Assembly: GCA_049299895.1 (NCBI GenBank)
Contig: JBAQYF010000007.1
Coordinates: forward strand, 1 to 61,207
From: CAIYYO01 sp049299895
GTDB taxonomy: Archaea; Altiarchaeota; Altiarchaeia; IMC4; QMZM01
Reading direction: 5' to 3'
Length of the DNA: 61,207 nt
Below, piece after piece: positions 14,784 to 24,507 of this stretch (position 1 is its first letter; each line of letters begins with the position of its first letter). The notes beneath the pieces are model-generated. The model saw nothing but the letters and a program-made list of their open reading frames with translations. It was not told where the DNA came from and ran no database searches. The position numbers and the translations under genes were made by a program.

Positions 14784-17141
14784 ATGACTCTCAACAGAAA
14801 CTCTGCGGCTTTTTTCCTATTGATAGAGGCCGTCACCGTTATCCTGCTGCTCTTCCCTTTTTTCCAGTACAACAACCTCTACTCTGGAGATATGCCGGGT
14901 CATTATCTGTCCTCCTGGTACATCAAGGATTACCTGTTTCCCCGTGCGTTCGGTTGGAATCCTTTCGCATTTGCAGGATACCCCCAGGGACAGTTCTATC
15001 CCTTTCTCTTCCATTACCTGTCTGCGATCCTGGGCATGTTCGCCGGCCTGGAAACAGGATTCAAGCTGGTGGTATGCGCATCGATACTGGCCGCCCCGGC
15101 CTCTTTTTATTATTTCAGCAGGAAATTCGGATTAAACGGTTTTGAGTCGGGCATATGCATGCTGCTCATGTGGTTCGTCATGTTCGTCCCCGATAGATAT
15201 ATCGGAGGAAATTTTCTCTCCACGTTCGGGACCGGCCTGGTAACCAACATGCTCGCAATACCCCTGCTTTTTTTCTACTACGGAAAACTTGCAGATTCGT
15301 TTAAGACCGGAAAATACGTTGTTCCCGGCATACTTCTTGCATTGATCATCCTGACACACATCTTCATTGCGCTCACGGCCCTGATATTTCTCGCATCGTT
15401 TTACGTAAAAAAACCCTCAAAGAAAGAGAACATGTTCCTGGTAAAACACGGAATGCTCTCCTTTTTATTGTGTGCCTTCTGGACCCTCCCGTTTCTGGAC
15501 AAGCTGGGATACTCTTCTCTCACGTCGATGCCTACCGAGTCAGTCACTGCCTTTATTGCTATCTCCTTTATGCTCTTTGCATTTATTTTCTTCACGGTCG
15601 CCCGATGCAGCGATAATTTTAGGCCTGTCGTAAACGCGCTGGGCATAATGGTCCTGTTTATCTTTTTAGGAAACCAGCTTGGAATAAACCTGCATTATTA
15701 CCGTTTTTTTATGCCTGTTCTTCTCCTGATGCCCGTATGTCTGATCAGTGTATTCAAGACCCGGTTGAACGCCCTTAACGCGCTTCTGGCAGCGCCTGTC
15801 ATTGTCTCCGCCGGGTTGATATTGTGCTTATCCTCCCTGTCGTTCATCTCGTACATACCCCCCTACGGCGACCTAAAAACATATGCCGTGGATCCCGGGG
15901 GACCAAAAGACATCGATATACACTTTGAAAAGGTTTCAGGGAGGATCATGCCTGTTGCGCTCGCAGGAACGACGCCCGCTCCCTATTCCCTGGATAACAT
16001 GGTCCCCATGAACACGGGTAACTGGGTAACGTGGGGCCTTTTCATAGACTCCAGCCTGCAGAAATGCGCAATCAACCAGATAATCTCCGAATTTGATCCA
16101 TATGCCTTCAGGTCGTGCGGCATAGGGGATGCAGGCTATGACGGCGTATCCGGATCTCTTTCCGGGAAGCTTGATTTGTTTGATATTAATTACGTTCTCA
16201 TGAGCAATGAAACCGGCTGGTACGATAAAGTGCTTTGCAGTAATCTTTCTTTCACCGAATTAGATTATGGGATGCTGGGAGACGTAGCCCTTTCAGACAT
16301 GCTGGTCCCAAGCAACGACTATGAGGAAGGAAATATCGTGCGTGCGTTGTCCTCTGATAATTCTTCCATAATCGTTCTATTTGACAATAGAACCGCTGAA
16401 ACGACCCGCATACAAAATAAGAAGTGCGAGTCCGGCTCTGTGTCTTTTGAATTGGCGGCAGGCCATAATGCGCGCATTTTCCTCTCGTCGGATTACCGAT
16501 ATTGGAGGGCATATGCCGGAGGCAAGGAGGTCGTAGTCCATGACGGCAGCAGCCTTCTGTCCTTTAAGGGCAACGATACAATCGAGTTGAAATACCGGGA
16601 GAATCCCTTAAGGAACCTGAAGGAGGCAGGCTATAAGGATATCCCGGCAGGCTACAAAAATCAGACCTTTATATTATACCAAGTCGGGAACTCTTCTATC
16701 GCCGAGGTCCTTGATTATTCCCCGCAAACCGTTTATGAGAACTGGGACGATACTGTCTGGAAATGGTTCGACTCAGAAAACATCTCCCGGGTGCTTGTAC
16801 GTTCCCGGGCAAAACTTCCCGGGGGTATAGGAGAGCCCGGTCAAACAGTCGATGTTCTTGATATTTCGCGCAGTGGAGAATACATGAAGTTTTCCGTTCC
16901 CGGAGAAAAGCCCGTGCCGTTATACATAAAGGTCTCATACTTCCCGAACTGGAAAGCATACGTCAATGGAAAACCGGCCGAGGTATACCCTGCGTCGCCC
17001 TATATGATGCTCGTTTATGGAAACGGCATCGTGGAGCTGAAGTATGAACCCGTTATAAGCGATTATCTGGGGGCCCTGCTCAGTGTATCAGGCGTCATCT
17101 GGCTGCTCTTTGCTTTCATTATCCCTAAATGCGAAGTTTAA
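14784..17141 (+). CDS. large polytopic membrane protein, GT-C-like (PTPS-related membrane family)
   Basis: 785 residues. About 11-12 membrane segments in the first 360 residues, a long extracytoplasmic domain (about 365-750), and a last membrane segment near 757-778. The first loop carries YSGDMPGHYLS with Asp36 and His40, the position where GT-C glycosyltransferases have their acidic catalytic loop. The N-terminal half resembles the family called '6-pyruvoyl-tetrahydropterin synthase related', which are membrane proteins of YfhO-like design. It follows the GT2 gene by 20 bases, so it may use dolichyl-phosphate-linked sugar made by that enzyme to decorate a surface polymer or protein. The stop overlaps the convergent downstream gene by four bases. 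Confidence 0.75.
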   Translation: MTLNRNSAAFFLLIEAVTVILLLFPFFQYNNLYSGDMPGHYLSSWYIKDYLFPRAFGWNPFAFAGYPQGQFYPFLFHYLSAILGMFAGLETGFKLVVCASILAAPASFYYFSRKFGLNGFESGICMLLMWFVMFVPDRYIGGNFLSTFGTGLVTNMLAIPLLFFYYGKLADSFKTGKYVVPGILLALIILTHIFIALTALIFLASFYVKKPSKKENMFLVKHGMLSFLLCAFWTLPFLDKLGYSSLTSMPTESVTAFIAISFMLFAFIFFTVARCSDNFRPVVNALGIMVLFIFLGNQLGINLHYYRFFMPVLLLMPVCLISVFKTRLNALNALLAAPVIVSAGLILCLSSLSFISYIPPYGDLKTYAVDPGGPKDIDIHFEKVSGRIMPVALAGTTPAPYSLDNMVPMNTGNWVTWGLFIDSSLQKCAINQIISEFDPYAFRSCGIGDAGYDGVSGSLSGKLDLFDINYVLMSNETGWYDKVLCSNLSFTELDYGMLGDVALSDMLVPSNDYEEGNIVRALSSDNSSIIVLFDNRTAETTRIQNKKCESGSVSFELAAGHNARIFLSSDYRYWRAYAGGKEVVVHDGSSLLSFKGNDTIELKYRENPLRNLKEAGYKDIPAGYKNQTFILYQVGNSSIAEVLDYSPQTVYENWDDTVWKWFDSENISRVLVRSRAKLPGGIGEPGQTVDVLDISRSGEYMKFSVPGEKPVPLYIKVSYFPNWKAYVNGKPAEVYPASPYMMLVYGNGIVELKYEPVISDYLGALLSVSGVIWLLFAFIIPKCEV

Positions 17142-19027
17142 GGAATAATGTATTCCAGTCTCGGGTTTTCAACTATCAGAAAACCCGAAGATTTTGTTTG
17201 GAATCTTATGGTTATATTACACCCCTCCTCGGAGGGCATGCAGCCTCTGCATCCGCATTCCCTGGAAACCCTGCTTATTTCATCCGATATCCCCGGCCGG
17301 GTGTTATTATCCGACAGGATAATTCTCCCAGTCGCTGCAGGATTGCTGTACTCCGATATCTGATCTATGCCCATATCCATCTCAAGATCCAATATATGAG
17401 TGTCATATGCCACTTTCCAGTAGTATAAACGCGGAGTTCTCTGGAAGCTTAAGGTGATCAACTCCGCGCGTATGATAATAGCCCACGCGTTTCCTACGCA
17501 TTCTGTTATGTCGTAGCCTTCGAGCGCTTCTTCGGGGGATATCTCGCATAGCGTTGTATTATCGAGTGAATTCAGAACTGCAAATTTGACGGAACTGCCA
17601 AGCGGCGTCGTGGCATTGGCATAAAATTTCTTCCAGGAAACCAGATTATCCGGGTGTATTACAACAGAAGTTATATTCACGTTAATCAAAGACATGCCCT
17701 GTATTTCCTTTGCCTCCCCGTATAATGTTCCCTCCTTGCCCGGCTGTCCGCTCATTGAGGATTTCGCACTTTTACCCCCCTCACCCCCTTTAGCAGATAC
17801 TGTGCCTTCGCCGCTTTTCTTGTCGTACGTAATGGATATGCGGCCCCCTCCCCCGCCTCCGCCCCCGGCATTAGATATCGACGACTCTGTTTTTTGGCGT
17901 TTATCGCCCCCCTTCCCTCCATTTGCGTTTAATTCCCCGTTAAAGATAAAGGTGCCCGCTATTATTCTTATGCTTCCTCCCGATCCGCCTCCTCCCCCCG
18001 CGCTTCCTTCGCTTTCCAAGGAGTCCACGCCGTTGGCCCCGTTTGAAGAAATCGTTCCCTCTAAAACTATTTTATTGGCATCTATCCTTAATGCTCCTCC
18101 TCCCCTGCCGCCTGTCCCGGGGAGACCGCTTCCGTCATATCCCTGCGCTCCCCCTCCATGGGCGCCTGTTAATCCGATCTCCCCCGGTTCCGTTTTCGAA
18201 CCGAAAGACAAAGCCCCTTCACCCCCTATAAGGTAACCGTCATCCCCTCCTTTCCCCCCGTCTCCGCCGTATGCTCCGCCCCCTCCGCCGGATGCCTGGG
18301 AGAGTGTATTCGTACCTCTTTTAGTATAATCCGGGTCTTTGACGTCGTTTTTTCCGTCGGCGCTTATTGATGCGCCCGGCTCAACCCAGAGAGTTCCTCT
18401 CACTATGAGATTCAGCCTTTTGCTGCTTCCGGTCTCCAGTGTTCCGCCCCTCTTTATCACCACGTCGTCGAAGACATTGGTTCCTTCCAGTGTTACAACC
18501 CTGTCTACTACGAGTTTCCTGATGTTTATGAATGCGTAATGCTCCGTTTCATTTACGTCTATGCTGTCATGCAGATATGTTTTATTCAGATCATAGAACT
18601 CGTCGGTCCAGGTCTCTTCAGGCGGATGCTCCAGTTCAAGCACGGTTTTTGTTATGCGCGCATTCCTTGGTATCTCTAAGCGTACGTCGGAATTAAAACC
18701 CCCGTCCAACATGAATGAAATATTCATCCGGGTCTCTCCATCGGAAAATTCTGTTATCACATGTTCAGACGTGTTGACCTGGCCGGTTCCATCGCATTCA
18801 ACAGGTAATAAACCCTCCTGGATGATCAATCCCCACAGGGGTGAGGATACTATTGCAATAACCAGGGCGATGAGCGGGTATTTTATCCGGTCTCCTATCA
18901 TGTCCTTTTCTAGGAGATCGGTTTCGCGCTTGTACCTTATTATCTGGTACAATGTCAAAAGAAGGAATATGACGGCAAAAGCAATCCATCCATTGCCGAT
19001 GATCGTGCAAAGAAGATTTTCTGTCAT
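17138..19027 (-). CDS. exported glycine-rich surface protein
   Basis: 629 residues, function unknown. Two N-terminal membrane segments (about 12-27 and 50-67) tether it; residues 85-200 are beta-rich with several N-x-S/T sites; about 200-445 are a glycine-rich solenoid with blocks such as GGGGGAYGGDGGKGG and GGGGSGGSIRI repeated with beta-strand spacers (IVRGTLWVEPG, RIDANKIVLEGTI, SIRIIAGTFIFNGEL). This pattern, also seen in bacterial and archaeal adhesins, suggests a beta-helix stacked with glycine turns. The C-terminal 180 residues include a Cys-rich patch (RECGCRGCMPSEEGC). It is convergent to the GT-C-like gene with a four-base overlap. A secreted, glycosylated surface fibre or adhesin is a reasonable guess. 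Confidence 0.72.
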   Translation of the reverse strand: MTENLLCTIIGNGWIAFAVIFLLLTLYQIIRYKRETDLLEKDMIGDRIKYPLIALVIAIVSSPLWGLIIQEGLLPVECDGTGQVNTSEHVITEFSDGETRMNISFMLDGGFNSDVRLEIPRNARITKTVLELEHPPEETWTDEFYDLNKTYLHDSIDVNETEHYAFINIRKLVVDRVVTLEGTNVFDDVVIKRGGTLETGSSKRLNLIVRGTLWVEPGASISADGKNDVKDPDYTKRGTNTLSQASGGGGGAYGGDGGKGGDDGYLIGGEGALSFGSKTEPGEIGLTGAHGGGAQGYDGSGLPGTGGRGGGALRIDANKIVLEGTISSNGANGVDSLESEGSAGGGGGSGGSIRIIAGTFIFNGELNANGGKGGDKRQKTESSISNAGGGGGGGGRISITYDKKSGEGTVSAKGGEGGKSAKSSMSGQPGKEGTLYGEAKEIQGMSLINVNITSVVIHPDNLVSWKKFYANATTPLGSSVKFAVLNSLDNTTLCEISPEEALEGYDITECVGNAWAIIIRAELITLSFQRTPRLYYWKVAYDTHILDLEMDMGIDQISEYSNPAATGRIILSDNNTRPGISDEISRVSRECGCRGCMPSEEGCNITIRFQTKSSGFLIVENPRLEYIIP

Positions 19028-19082
19028 AATAATATATTAGACTGGATTAAAATCTATTCGTATAAAATGCTCTGCAGTATAA

Positions 19083-20657
19083 TCACTCCGTCGTAAAATA
19101 CGCAATTATAAGATACGGCCCCCCAGTAAGTCTCTTCAGAACGCTTAATGCGGCGTAATTGTGTTTGATGGCGATTTTTATTTTTAACGAATTATTGCCC
19201 CTTCTGGCAGCCTCCAGCACAAGCGGATGCTCTTCTATCAGTCTTGCGTCCTGATCCGTGACGGCCTCTTTTGATTCGATGATTATCGTCTGATTGTGGC
19301 CGATAAGCCCCCACATCTCGCCTTCAGTGACTATGTCTATTGGCTTGTGTTCTGTCCGGCCGGAGTCGATGGAATTTACGGTCTTTTTGATGTCCCTGAA
19401 CGTCCTGTCTTCCTCTGTTTTGTAGACTCCGAAAACATAGCTTTCTCCGATATACTCCGGTTCCAGGAGTATTCCCTTTTCCTTGAACAGATATATTATC
19501 TGTTCTTCGCCGAGGTTCGCAAATCCTTCCGAGCTTGCCGTCGCATTCCATTCTTTTTCCGGGATGAATTTGTAATACTCCAGGCTGGAATAAATCTCTA
19601 TTCCCAGGGGAATCAAAGCGATTATTAAAAAGACCAGGGCCAGGTATATTCCCAGATAACTGTTTGTTTTCTCCTCTGCGATCCCCTGCCTTGCGGCATA
19701 TGCCCTGAGCGTTTTTAACTGTTTTATGTTGCTTTGTTTGATGGCATCGTCAAATATCCTGTTTTTCTTTTGCAGGGCTAACAGGAGGACGGATGAATAC
19801 ATGATGTTATTCACCGACGTTCCAATCGAAAAATACTCTTGATTGAAGAACAATTGCCATAAGACACACATCAAAGCAAGGGGTATCAGGGAGGCGACAT
19901 AGATCAGGAATATCTTTTTTAGGTCGTTCTTTTTCAGATAATAGACGATGTATGCCAGGAATGCGCCCATACTGGTGACCGTGATGTATGTGAAGAATCC
20001 CCCGTCTATTGATGTAACGAAGATTCCATACGCGGGGAGCGATAATAAGATATAGTCGACGGGGTCTTTTGCAAACAGGATGCCGATCCTTATCCAGCAA
20101 TAAAATGCTGCGAGGTATAACAGAGAAGACAGGTAATAGACTTCTACCGGGATGAATTCCGTGAGGCTTGCGAAATGTATTCTCATTATTCCCGATATTC
20201 CGATTGATTCAAATATGAAACCAACCGTCGGTTTCAGGAGATGGTGGTGCGCTAAAACATTTAGGTTGGCCGTGAATTCCCCCCGGTTAAATTCCATATA
20301 ATTCACTTTCAGAGGCACGTCATATTCAGCGCATAGCCGGGAGAAAACGGCAAATCCCAGCAAGTAAAGCAGTGACAGCAGAACAAGATAGGCCGACACA
20401 TACCTGACGAATGTCTTATTTTTTGTTTTGTTCTGCTGGAAGAAATATGATGCCAGCAGGGGGGCTAAGCCAAAGAGGAAGAACATATACATTTTTTGGC
20501 CGCTCGTACCCCCTGAAAAAATGGATATGAAAACCTGGACGTATCCGGCAAACTCATTGGAAAAAAAACTCGCCAGAAAAAGGAAGCCAAATAGCAGCGT
20601 AAGGACTTCCCTTCTGTGTTTCAGCTCCGTGTCTTTCAATTTTCTACGGCTAATCAA
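19083..20657 (-). CDS. polytopic membrane protein with soluble C-terminal domain, unknown
   Basis: 524 residues with about ten membrane segments up to residue 365 and a soluble C-terminal domain (about 370-524) that contains two possible N-glycosylation sites (WNAT, GHNQT). I do not recognise the family. The overall build (membrane bundle plus extracytoplasmic tail, motif NVLAHHHLLKPTVGF in a loop) resembles the neighbouring GT-C-like protein, so a membrane glycosyltransferase or polymer exporter is possible. The first in-frame codon that fits is TTG (MISRRKLKD...); there is no upstream in-frame ATG, and the frame is open from here to a normal stop. It lies 84 bases after the methyltransferase gene, same strand. 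Confidence 0.72.
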   Translation of the reverse strand: MISRRKLKDTELKHRREVLTLLFGFLFLASFFSNEFAGYVQVFISIFSGGTSGQKMYMFFLFGLAPLLASYFFQQNKTKNKTFVRYVSAYLVLLSLLYLLGFAVFSRLCAEYDVPLKVNYMEFNRGEFTANLNVLAHHHLLKPTVGFIFESIGISGIMRIHFASLTEFIPVEVYYLSSLLYLAAFYCWIRIGILFAKDPVDYILLSLPAYGIFVTSIDGGFFTYITVTSMGAFLAYIVYYLKKNDLKKIFLIYVASLIPLALMCVLWQLFFNQEYFSIGTSVNNIMYSSVLLLALQKKNRIFDDAIKQSNIKQLKTLRAYAARQGIAEEKTNSYLGIYLALVFLIIALIPLGIEIYSSLEYYKFIPEKEWNATASSEGFANLGEEQIIYLFKEKGILLEPEYIGESYVFGVYKTEEDRTFRDIKKTVNSIDSGRTEHKPIDIVTEGEMWGLIGHNQTIIIESKEAVTDQDARLIEEHPLVLEAARRGNNSLKIKIAIKHNYAALSVLKRLTGGPYLIIAYFTTE

Positions 20658-20741
20658 ATCATTAATTATGATATACTATTTGGAACGTGTTCTATAAACC
20701 ATATGTTGTCTCCCGGGAGCGGTATTCATATAATGGACGGC

Positions 20742-21473
20742 TTATCTGCGGGCTTTTTTTCTGGCCAGGCATATCAACGAGACCCCAAAAGGCATCGCTC
20801 CAAGTGCTGCAAGGCGGCTTTCCAATACGTAAAATGGGGGCAGGATACTATTCAACAGGCCTATATCCGTTCCTGCAGTGCTTGTTCTCCGGGGATTTAT
20901 TATCTGCCTCATCAGTGCGACCGGAAAAATCAATGAGTTGTAGTAACTTATGAATACTACCTCAAAATTATTTTTTTCAAATTCTTCTCTCAAACCCTTT
21001 TTTTCGTATCTTCTCTTATGTTGGAGTATCACATCGTGGTTCGACCAGAGAAAAGGATGCGCGGGAACAGTAGCCAGGATGTATCCTCCGTCAGTTAAAA
21101 AATCTCCCAGCCGCCCGACGGTTTTTCCGGCATCCTGCAAATGCTCCAGGACGTCAAAACACGTTATAAGGTCGAATCTGTCGTTAAGGATATCTTTCGC
21201 ATCGTCTTTGAGTATGTCCACCAGTCTTATGTCCAGCCCTCTTTTTTTGCATAGATAATAGCTGTCCTGCGATATGTCTACCCCGGTTACTTTGCCGTAT
21301 TTTCTGAGCTCTTCAATGTTTCGTCCAGTGCCGCAGCCGAAATCAAGTATGTCCAGGTCTTTGCATGATCTGAAAAACCGGTTTAGGACCGACAGATACA
21401 TGGTCCGTCTACCCTTGAACCACCAGTGTCTTTCCTCGGCCGTGTACATGTCGTAATATTCCTGCTTGTCCAT
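20742..21473 (-). CDS. class I SAM-dependent methyltransferase
   Basis: 243 residues. The Rossmann SAM motif DILDFGCGTGRN is at 41-52, motif II acidic residue at VTGVDIS (66) and post-motif LITCFDVLEHL as in Methyltransf_11/UbiE-like enzymes. The N-terminal MYTAEERHWWFKGRR is the signature of a group often found in surface polysaccharide clusters. Two hydrophobic stretches near the C-terminus (FISYYNSLIFPVALM and ALGAMPFGVSLICLA) suggest a membrane-associated enzyme. Within the window it stands with the glycosyltransferase genes, so methylation of a lipid-linked or surface sugar is likely; the substrate cannot be told. Confidence 0.85.
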   Translation of the reverse strand: MDKQEYYDMYTAEERHWWFKGRRTMYLSVLNRFFRSCKDLDILDFGCGTGRNIEELRKYGKVTGVDISQDSYYLCKKRGLDIRLVDILKDDAKDILNDRFDLITCFDVLEHLQDAGKTVGRLGDFLTDGGYILATVPAHPFLWSNHDVILQHKRRYEKKGLREEFEKNNFEVVFISYYNSLIFPVALMRQIINPRRTSTAGTDIGLLNSILPPFYVLESRLAALGAMPFGVSLICLARKKARR

Positions 21474-21694
21474 TCTAAAGCCTGATTATCCTGTTACGTA
21501 CTATATGCCCGGTCCTTTTTTTTGGGGCGTTATCCAAAAGAAGGCTAATATCTACTGGATTGTACGGATATTTATCTCTTTTCAGAGTGGCCCAGTATGC
21601 GGCAGGCTTGGCGGATTACATATAACCAAAAGAAAACAGAATACCTGTTAGGCGCTGCGGAGAAATATCGCCCCGGTCGGTTATTAAAAGATCC

Positions 21695-22162
21695 CTATTT
21701 CTTCCCAAGCAGTTCCTTTAGGCTGTCAGGATGCAGGGTCGACTCATATTTGATTATGTCGTATATCGGGTAAGTCTTCATCTGGTATGCCTCCAGTTTC
21801 GCTAAAAATTCCTCTATTCCCTGGTTCTGTTTTTTCTCGGGTACTATAAAATTAACAAGGATCTTTCCGTCGAATGTCCTGTATATCTTTCTTGCTTCGT
21901 CGAGTTTTGCTATCTTCCTTGCGATCTCTTTTGACTCGGACGGGGGCGCATCGACTATGACATATCCCATTTGCAGGCCTATTTCATGCGGGTGTAGAAC
22001 TGCTGCGAATTTTTTGATTATGCCTTTTTTGATCAGCCTCTCGGCTCTGGTGAATATGGTTGTGTGAGGAACGCCCAAGTTCTTTCCCATCTGCCGAAAG
22101 CTCATTCGTGCGTCTTCCTGTAAATATTTTATAATCTCTAGGTCGAGTTCGTCTATTTTCAT
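21695..22162 (-). CDS. Lrp/AsnC-family transcriptional regulator
   Basis: 155 residues with the Lrp design: N-terminal winged helix (MKIDELDLEIIKYLQEDARMSF start, recognition helix region VPHTTIFTRAERLIKKGII) and a C-terminal RAM-like domain (about 65-150). The frame is open 31 codons further upstream, but those codons are AT-rich and have no family resemblance, so the ATG at 22162 is chosen; the usual Lrp start KIDELD immediately follows. The gene is separated from pheS by 189 AT-rich bases that contain several TATA-like stretches (for example ATATATTTATGTATATTC near 22268-22285). It probably controls an amino-acid-related gene; no obvious operator half-sites were identified. Confidence 0.88.
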   Translation of the reverse strand: MKIDELDLEIIKYLQEDARMSFRQMGKNLGVPHTTIFTRAERLIKKGIIKKFAAVLHPHEIGLQMGYVIVDAPPSESKEIARKIAKLDEARKIYRTFDGKILVNFIVPEKKQNQGIEEFLAKLEAYQMKTYPIYDIIKYESTLHPDSLKELLGKK

Positions 22163-22351
22163 TTTATGGCCTTTTTTTCCCTGGCTGAATATTCTGGCTG
22201 TATTAAATATAGGATAATTACATTTATATATTGGTAAACAATATATAAAAAACAAAACAAAATTTGGATATATATTTATGTATATTCAATGCTTATAAAT
22301 GGGGCGGAAACGGGGAATATGGAAAAAGAGAAGAAAACTGATTTAAACTGC

Positions 22352-23833
22352 TTATACTGCCTTGCTTGCTTTCAGAGTGTCCAGATCGCTTATATAAAGG
22401 TCTCTTATGTCTTTCATTCCCAGTTTTAACGCTACTACTCTGTCTAGTCCCAAGCCCCATGCCAGGACCGGGCAGTCGAATCCGAGCAGGGGTTCTACCA
22501 CTTCCGGTCTGAAGATCCCTGCGCCTCCGAGTTCCACCCATTCCCCGCGTTCCTCAAGGTATACTTCCGGTTCCACGCTCATCTCGGTATATGGGAAGTA
22601 TCCGGGCCTGAATCTGACTTTTGAACCCATCCGGTCGTAGAACTCTTTTAATATGCCCAGGAGGTTTCTAAAATTGGCGTTTTCGTCCACGACGATCCCT
22701 TCTACCTGGTAGAATTCCGGCAGGTGCTTGTAATCGACGGCTTCGTTCCGGAAGACCTTGCCGACGCAGAATACTTTGGATGGAAGGTCCTCTCTTTTCA
22801 GAGTTGAGAGGTAGCGGCATGTTACGGCTGTCGTGTGCGTCCTGAGAACGACTTTTCTTGCAACGTCCTCGCTCCAGTTATATCCCCAGCCTGTGGAGCC
22901 AGTATTTCCGCCGTTCTCATGTGCCCTTTTAACCGGGTCCTTGTATTTCGCGTAATCAGGTATCTCTACTTTCTTAGGGGTCTTCAGGTAGAACGTGTCA
23001 TGCATATCCCTTGCAGGGTGATCCTGCGGCTGGAACAACGCATCGAAATTCCAGAAGGCGCTCTGGACCATGTTCCCGCGTATCTCCGAAAAACCCATGT
23101 CAGTGAACATGCCCCGGATCTCTCCGATAAGCCTCTGCAGAGGGTGTCTCTTAGCCGGGTACTCGGGTTTTACATAGATCCCCGGATCGTATGGGCGGAA
23201 TTTCTTTCCCTTCCATTCGCCGGAACGCAGCATTTCAGGAGTAAGCTGGGAAACGGTCTCCTCGATCTGCGTTTTGCCGAGCGCGATCCCCTCGGGCGTT
23301 GGAATGATCCAGATGTTCTTCCTCTCTGATACCTTTATCACTTCCTTACGTTTTTTCAGGAGGTCTAGGCCAGCTTTTAATTCGGGAGAGAGGTCTGATG
23401 AATTGACCTTTCCCTCTGTCTTTATCTTTTCCAGCAGCTTCTCATCGGCAGTTTTATCTCTGTTCATTACCTTAATCAACCCTTTCTCCAGTATTGCTTG
23501 TTTCTTTCTGTTAAGCCATCCCAGGGATATATTTATCTCGGATTCGTTGAACTTTTTCTTCAGATCCGCGAGGCTTATTTCGGCGCCTGCTGCCTCTATT
23601 ATCCTTCTCTCGGGCAAGCCGGTTTCTGCGTAAATTACTCCTTCTTTGTCGAGAACTATCTCCTCGGTGATTTTCTCTTCGATCTTTACCAGGTTCTTTG
23701 TGCCAAGCCATGAAGACGCCCGCATAACTGCATCAAGGGGCATCTGTCCCATCTTTGCTATCTCGTCGGGCGTAGACTTCCTGTCCAGGTCTCTTAAGAT
23801 CTTTACTTCGTGCGGATGCAATTCATAATCCAT
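22352..23833 (-). CDS. pheS: phenylalanyl-tRNA synthetase alpha subunit
   Basis: Catalytic subunit of the heterotetrameric enzyme that charges tRNA-Phe. 493 residues, the usual archaeal length. The N-terminal 200 residues are the winged-helix tRNA-binding region; the class II catalytic core follows with motif 2 around FCVGKVFRNEAVDYKHLPEFYQVEG and motif 3 GLGLDRVVALKLG near the C-terminus, with the Phe pocket FPYTEMSVEPEV and WVELGGAGIFRPEV. It is not linked to pheT, part of which is found at 34788 on the other strand. It is preceded on the opposite strand by the DUF99 gene with a 47-base divergent gap. Confidence 0.96.
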   Translation of the reverse strand: MDYELHPHEVKILRDLDRKSTPDEIAKMGQMPLDAVMRASSWLGTKNLVKIEEKITEEIVLDKEGVIYAETGLPERRIIEAAGAEISLADLKKKFNESEINISLGWLNRKKQAILEKGLIKVMNRDKTADEKLLEKIKTEGKVNSSDLSPELKAGLDLLKKRKEVIKVSERKNIWIIPTPEGIALGKTQIEETVSQLTPEMLRSGEWKGKKFRPYDPGIYVKPEYPAKRHPLQRLIGEIRGMFTDMGFSEIRGNMVQSAFWNFDALFQPQDHPARDMHDTFYLKTPKKVEIPDYAKYKDPVKRAHENGGNTGSTGWGYNWSEDVARKVVLRTHTTAVTCRYLSTLKREDLPSKVFCVGKVFRNEAVDYKHLPEFYQVEGIVVDENANFRNLLGILKEFYDRMGSKVRFRPGYFPYTEMSVEPEVYLEERGEWVELGGAGIFRPEVVEPLLGFDCPVLAWGLGLDRVVALKLGMKDIRDLYISDLDTLKASKAV

Positions 23834-23880
23834 GGCCTTAATTATTAATACTACGTTAAATTATTTCGGATAATGAACAT

Positions 23881-24507
23881 ATGAAAGAAAAAACGGTAAA
23901 AGAACCGGGAAAAAACGTCAAATTCTACAGTATAAAAGACGAGATACGCATACTGGGAATAGACGATGGGCCCTTCGACCTGCACGCGGGAGGAAAAGCA
24001 CTCCTCGTCGGAGTGGTATACCGCGGAGGAAAATTCCTCGACGGCGTTCTGAGAACGAAAGTCACAATCGACGGAACGGACTCGACAGAAAAAGTCGCGG
24101 AAATGGTCTGCAAGAGCAAATACAAAGACATACGCGTCATAATGATAGACGGCCTAGGCTTTGCCGGATTCAATCTCGTCGACCTGGAGGAACTGTTCGA
24201 GAGAACCGGTCTCCCGGTGATCGCCGTGGTCCGGGACATGCCTGATTTTTCCGCGATAGAAGACGCTCTGGACAATACAGAACATAAGGAATATTATCTG
24301 TCGTGCATCAAGAAGGCCGGTCGTCCAACGAAAGTTGTGACGAAAGACAAGAAACACATCTATATACAATATAGAGGGATAGCATTTGCCGACGCTGAGA
24401 AGATAGTCAAATTATCGTCTACGAGAAGCCTTATCCCCGAGCCCATCCGGGTAGCGCATCTGATTGCTTCAGGCATCGTCCTCGGGGAGTCGCGCGGCGG
24501 CGCTTAG
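23881..24507 (+). CDS. DUF99 (UPF0215) family protein
   Basis: 208 residues with the family hallmarks ILGIDDGPF near residue 24, LLVGVVYRGG, and VIMIDGLGFAGFNLVD around 79-94. DUF99 proteins are archaeal, small and soluble, and share the fold and some acidic positions of endonuclease V (here Asp27/Asp28 and Asp82), but no activity is established as far as I know. Its 3' end overlaps the convergent SpoU methyltransferase gene by 39 bases. Codon usage is A/C-ending rich like most plus-strand neighbours. Confidence 0.85.
   Translation: MKEKTVKEPGKNVKFYSIKDEIRILGIDDGPFDLHAGGKALLVGVVYRGGKFLDGVLRTKVTIDGTDSTEKVAEMVCKSKYKDIRVIMIDGLGFAGFNLVDLEELFERTGLPVIAVVRDMPDFSAIEDALDNTEHKEYYLSCIKKAGRPTKVVTKDKKHIYIQYRGIAFADAEKIVKLSSTRSLIPEPIRVAHLIASGIVLGESRGGA

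Noticed and set aside
17694..18236. Proline-rich 180-codon frame antisense to the glycine-rich protein
   Set aside because: It is the reverse reading of Gly codons (GGN to CCN); no independent start signal.
21474..21694. tRNA gene between methyltransferase and Lrp regulator
   Set aside because: No T-arm GGTTCGA-type sequence or cloverleaf stems could be drawn; elsewhere in the window none was recognised either.
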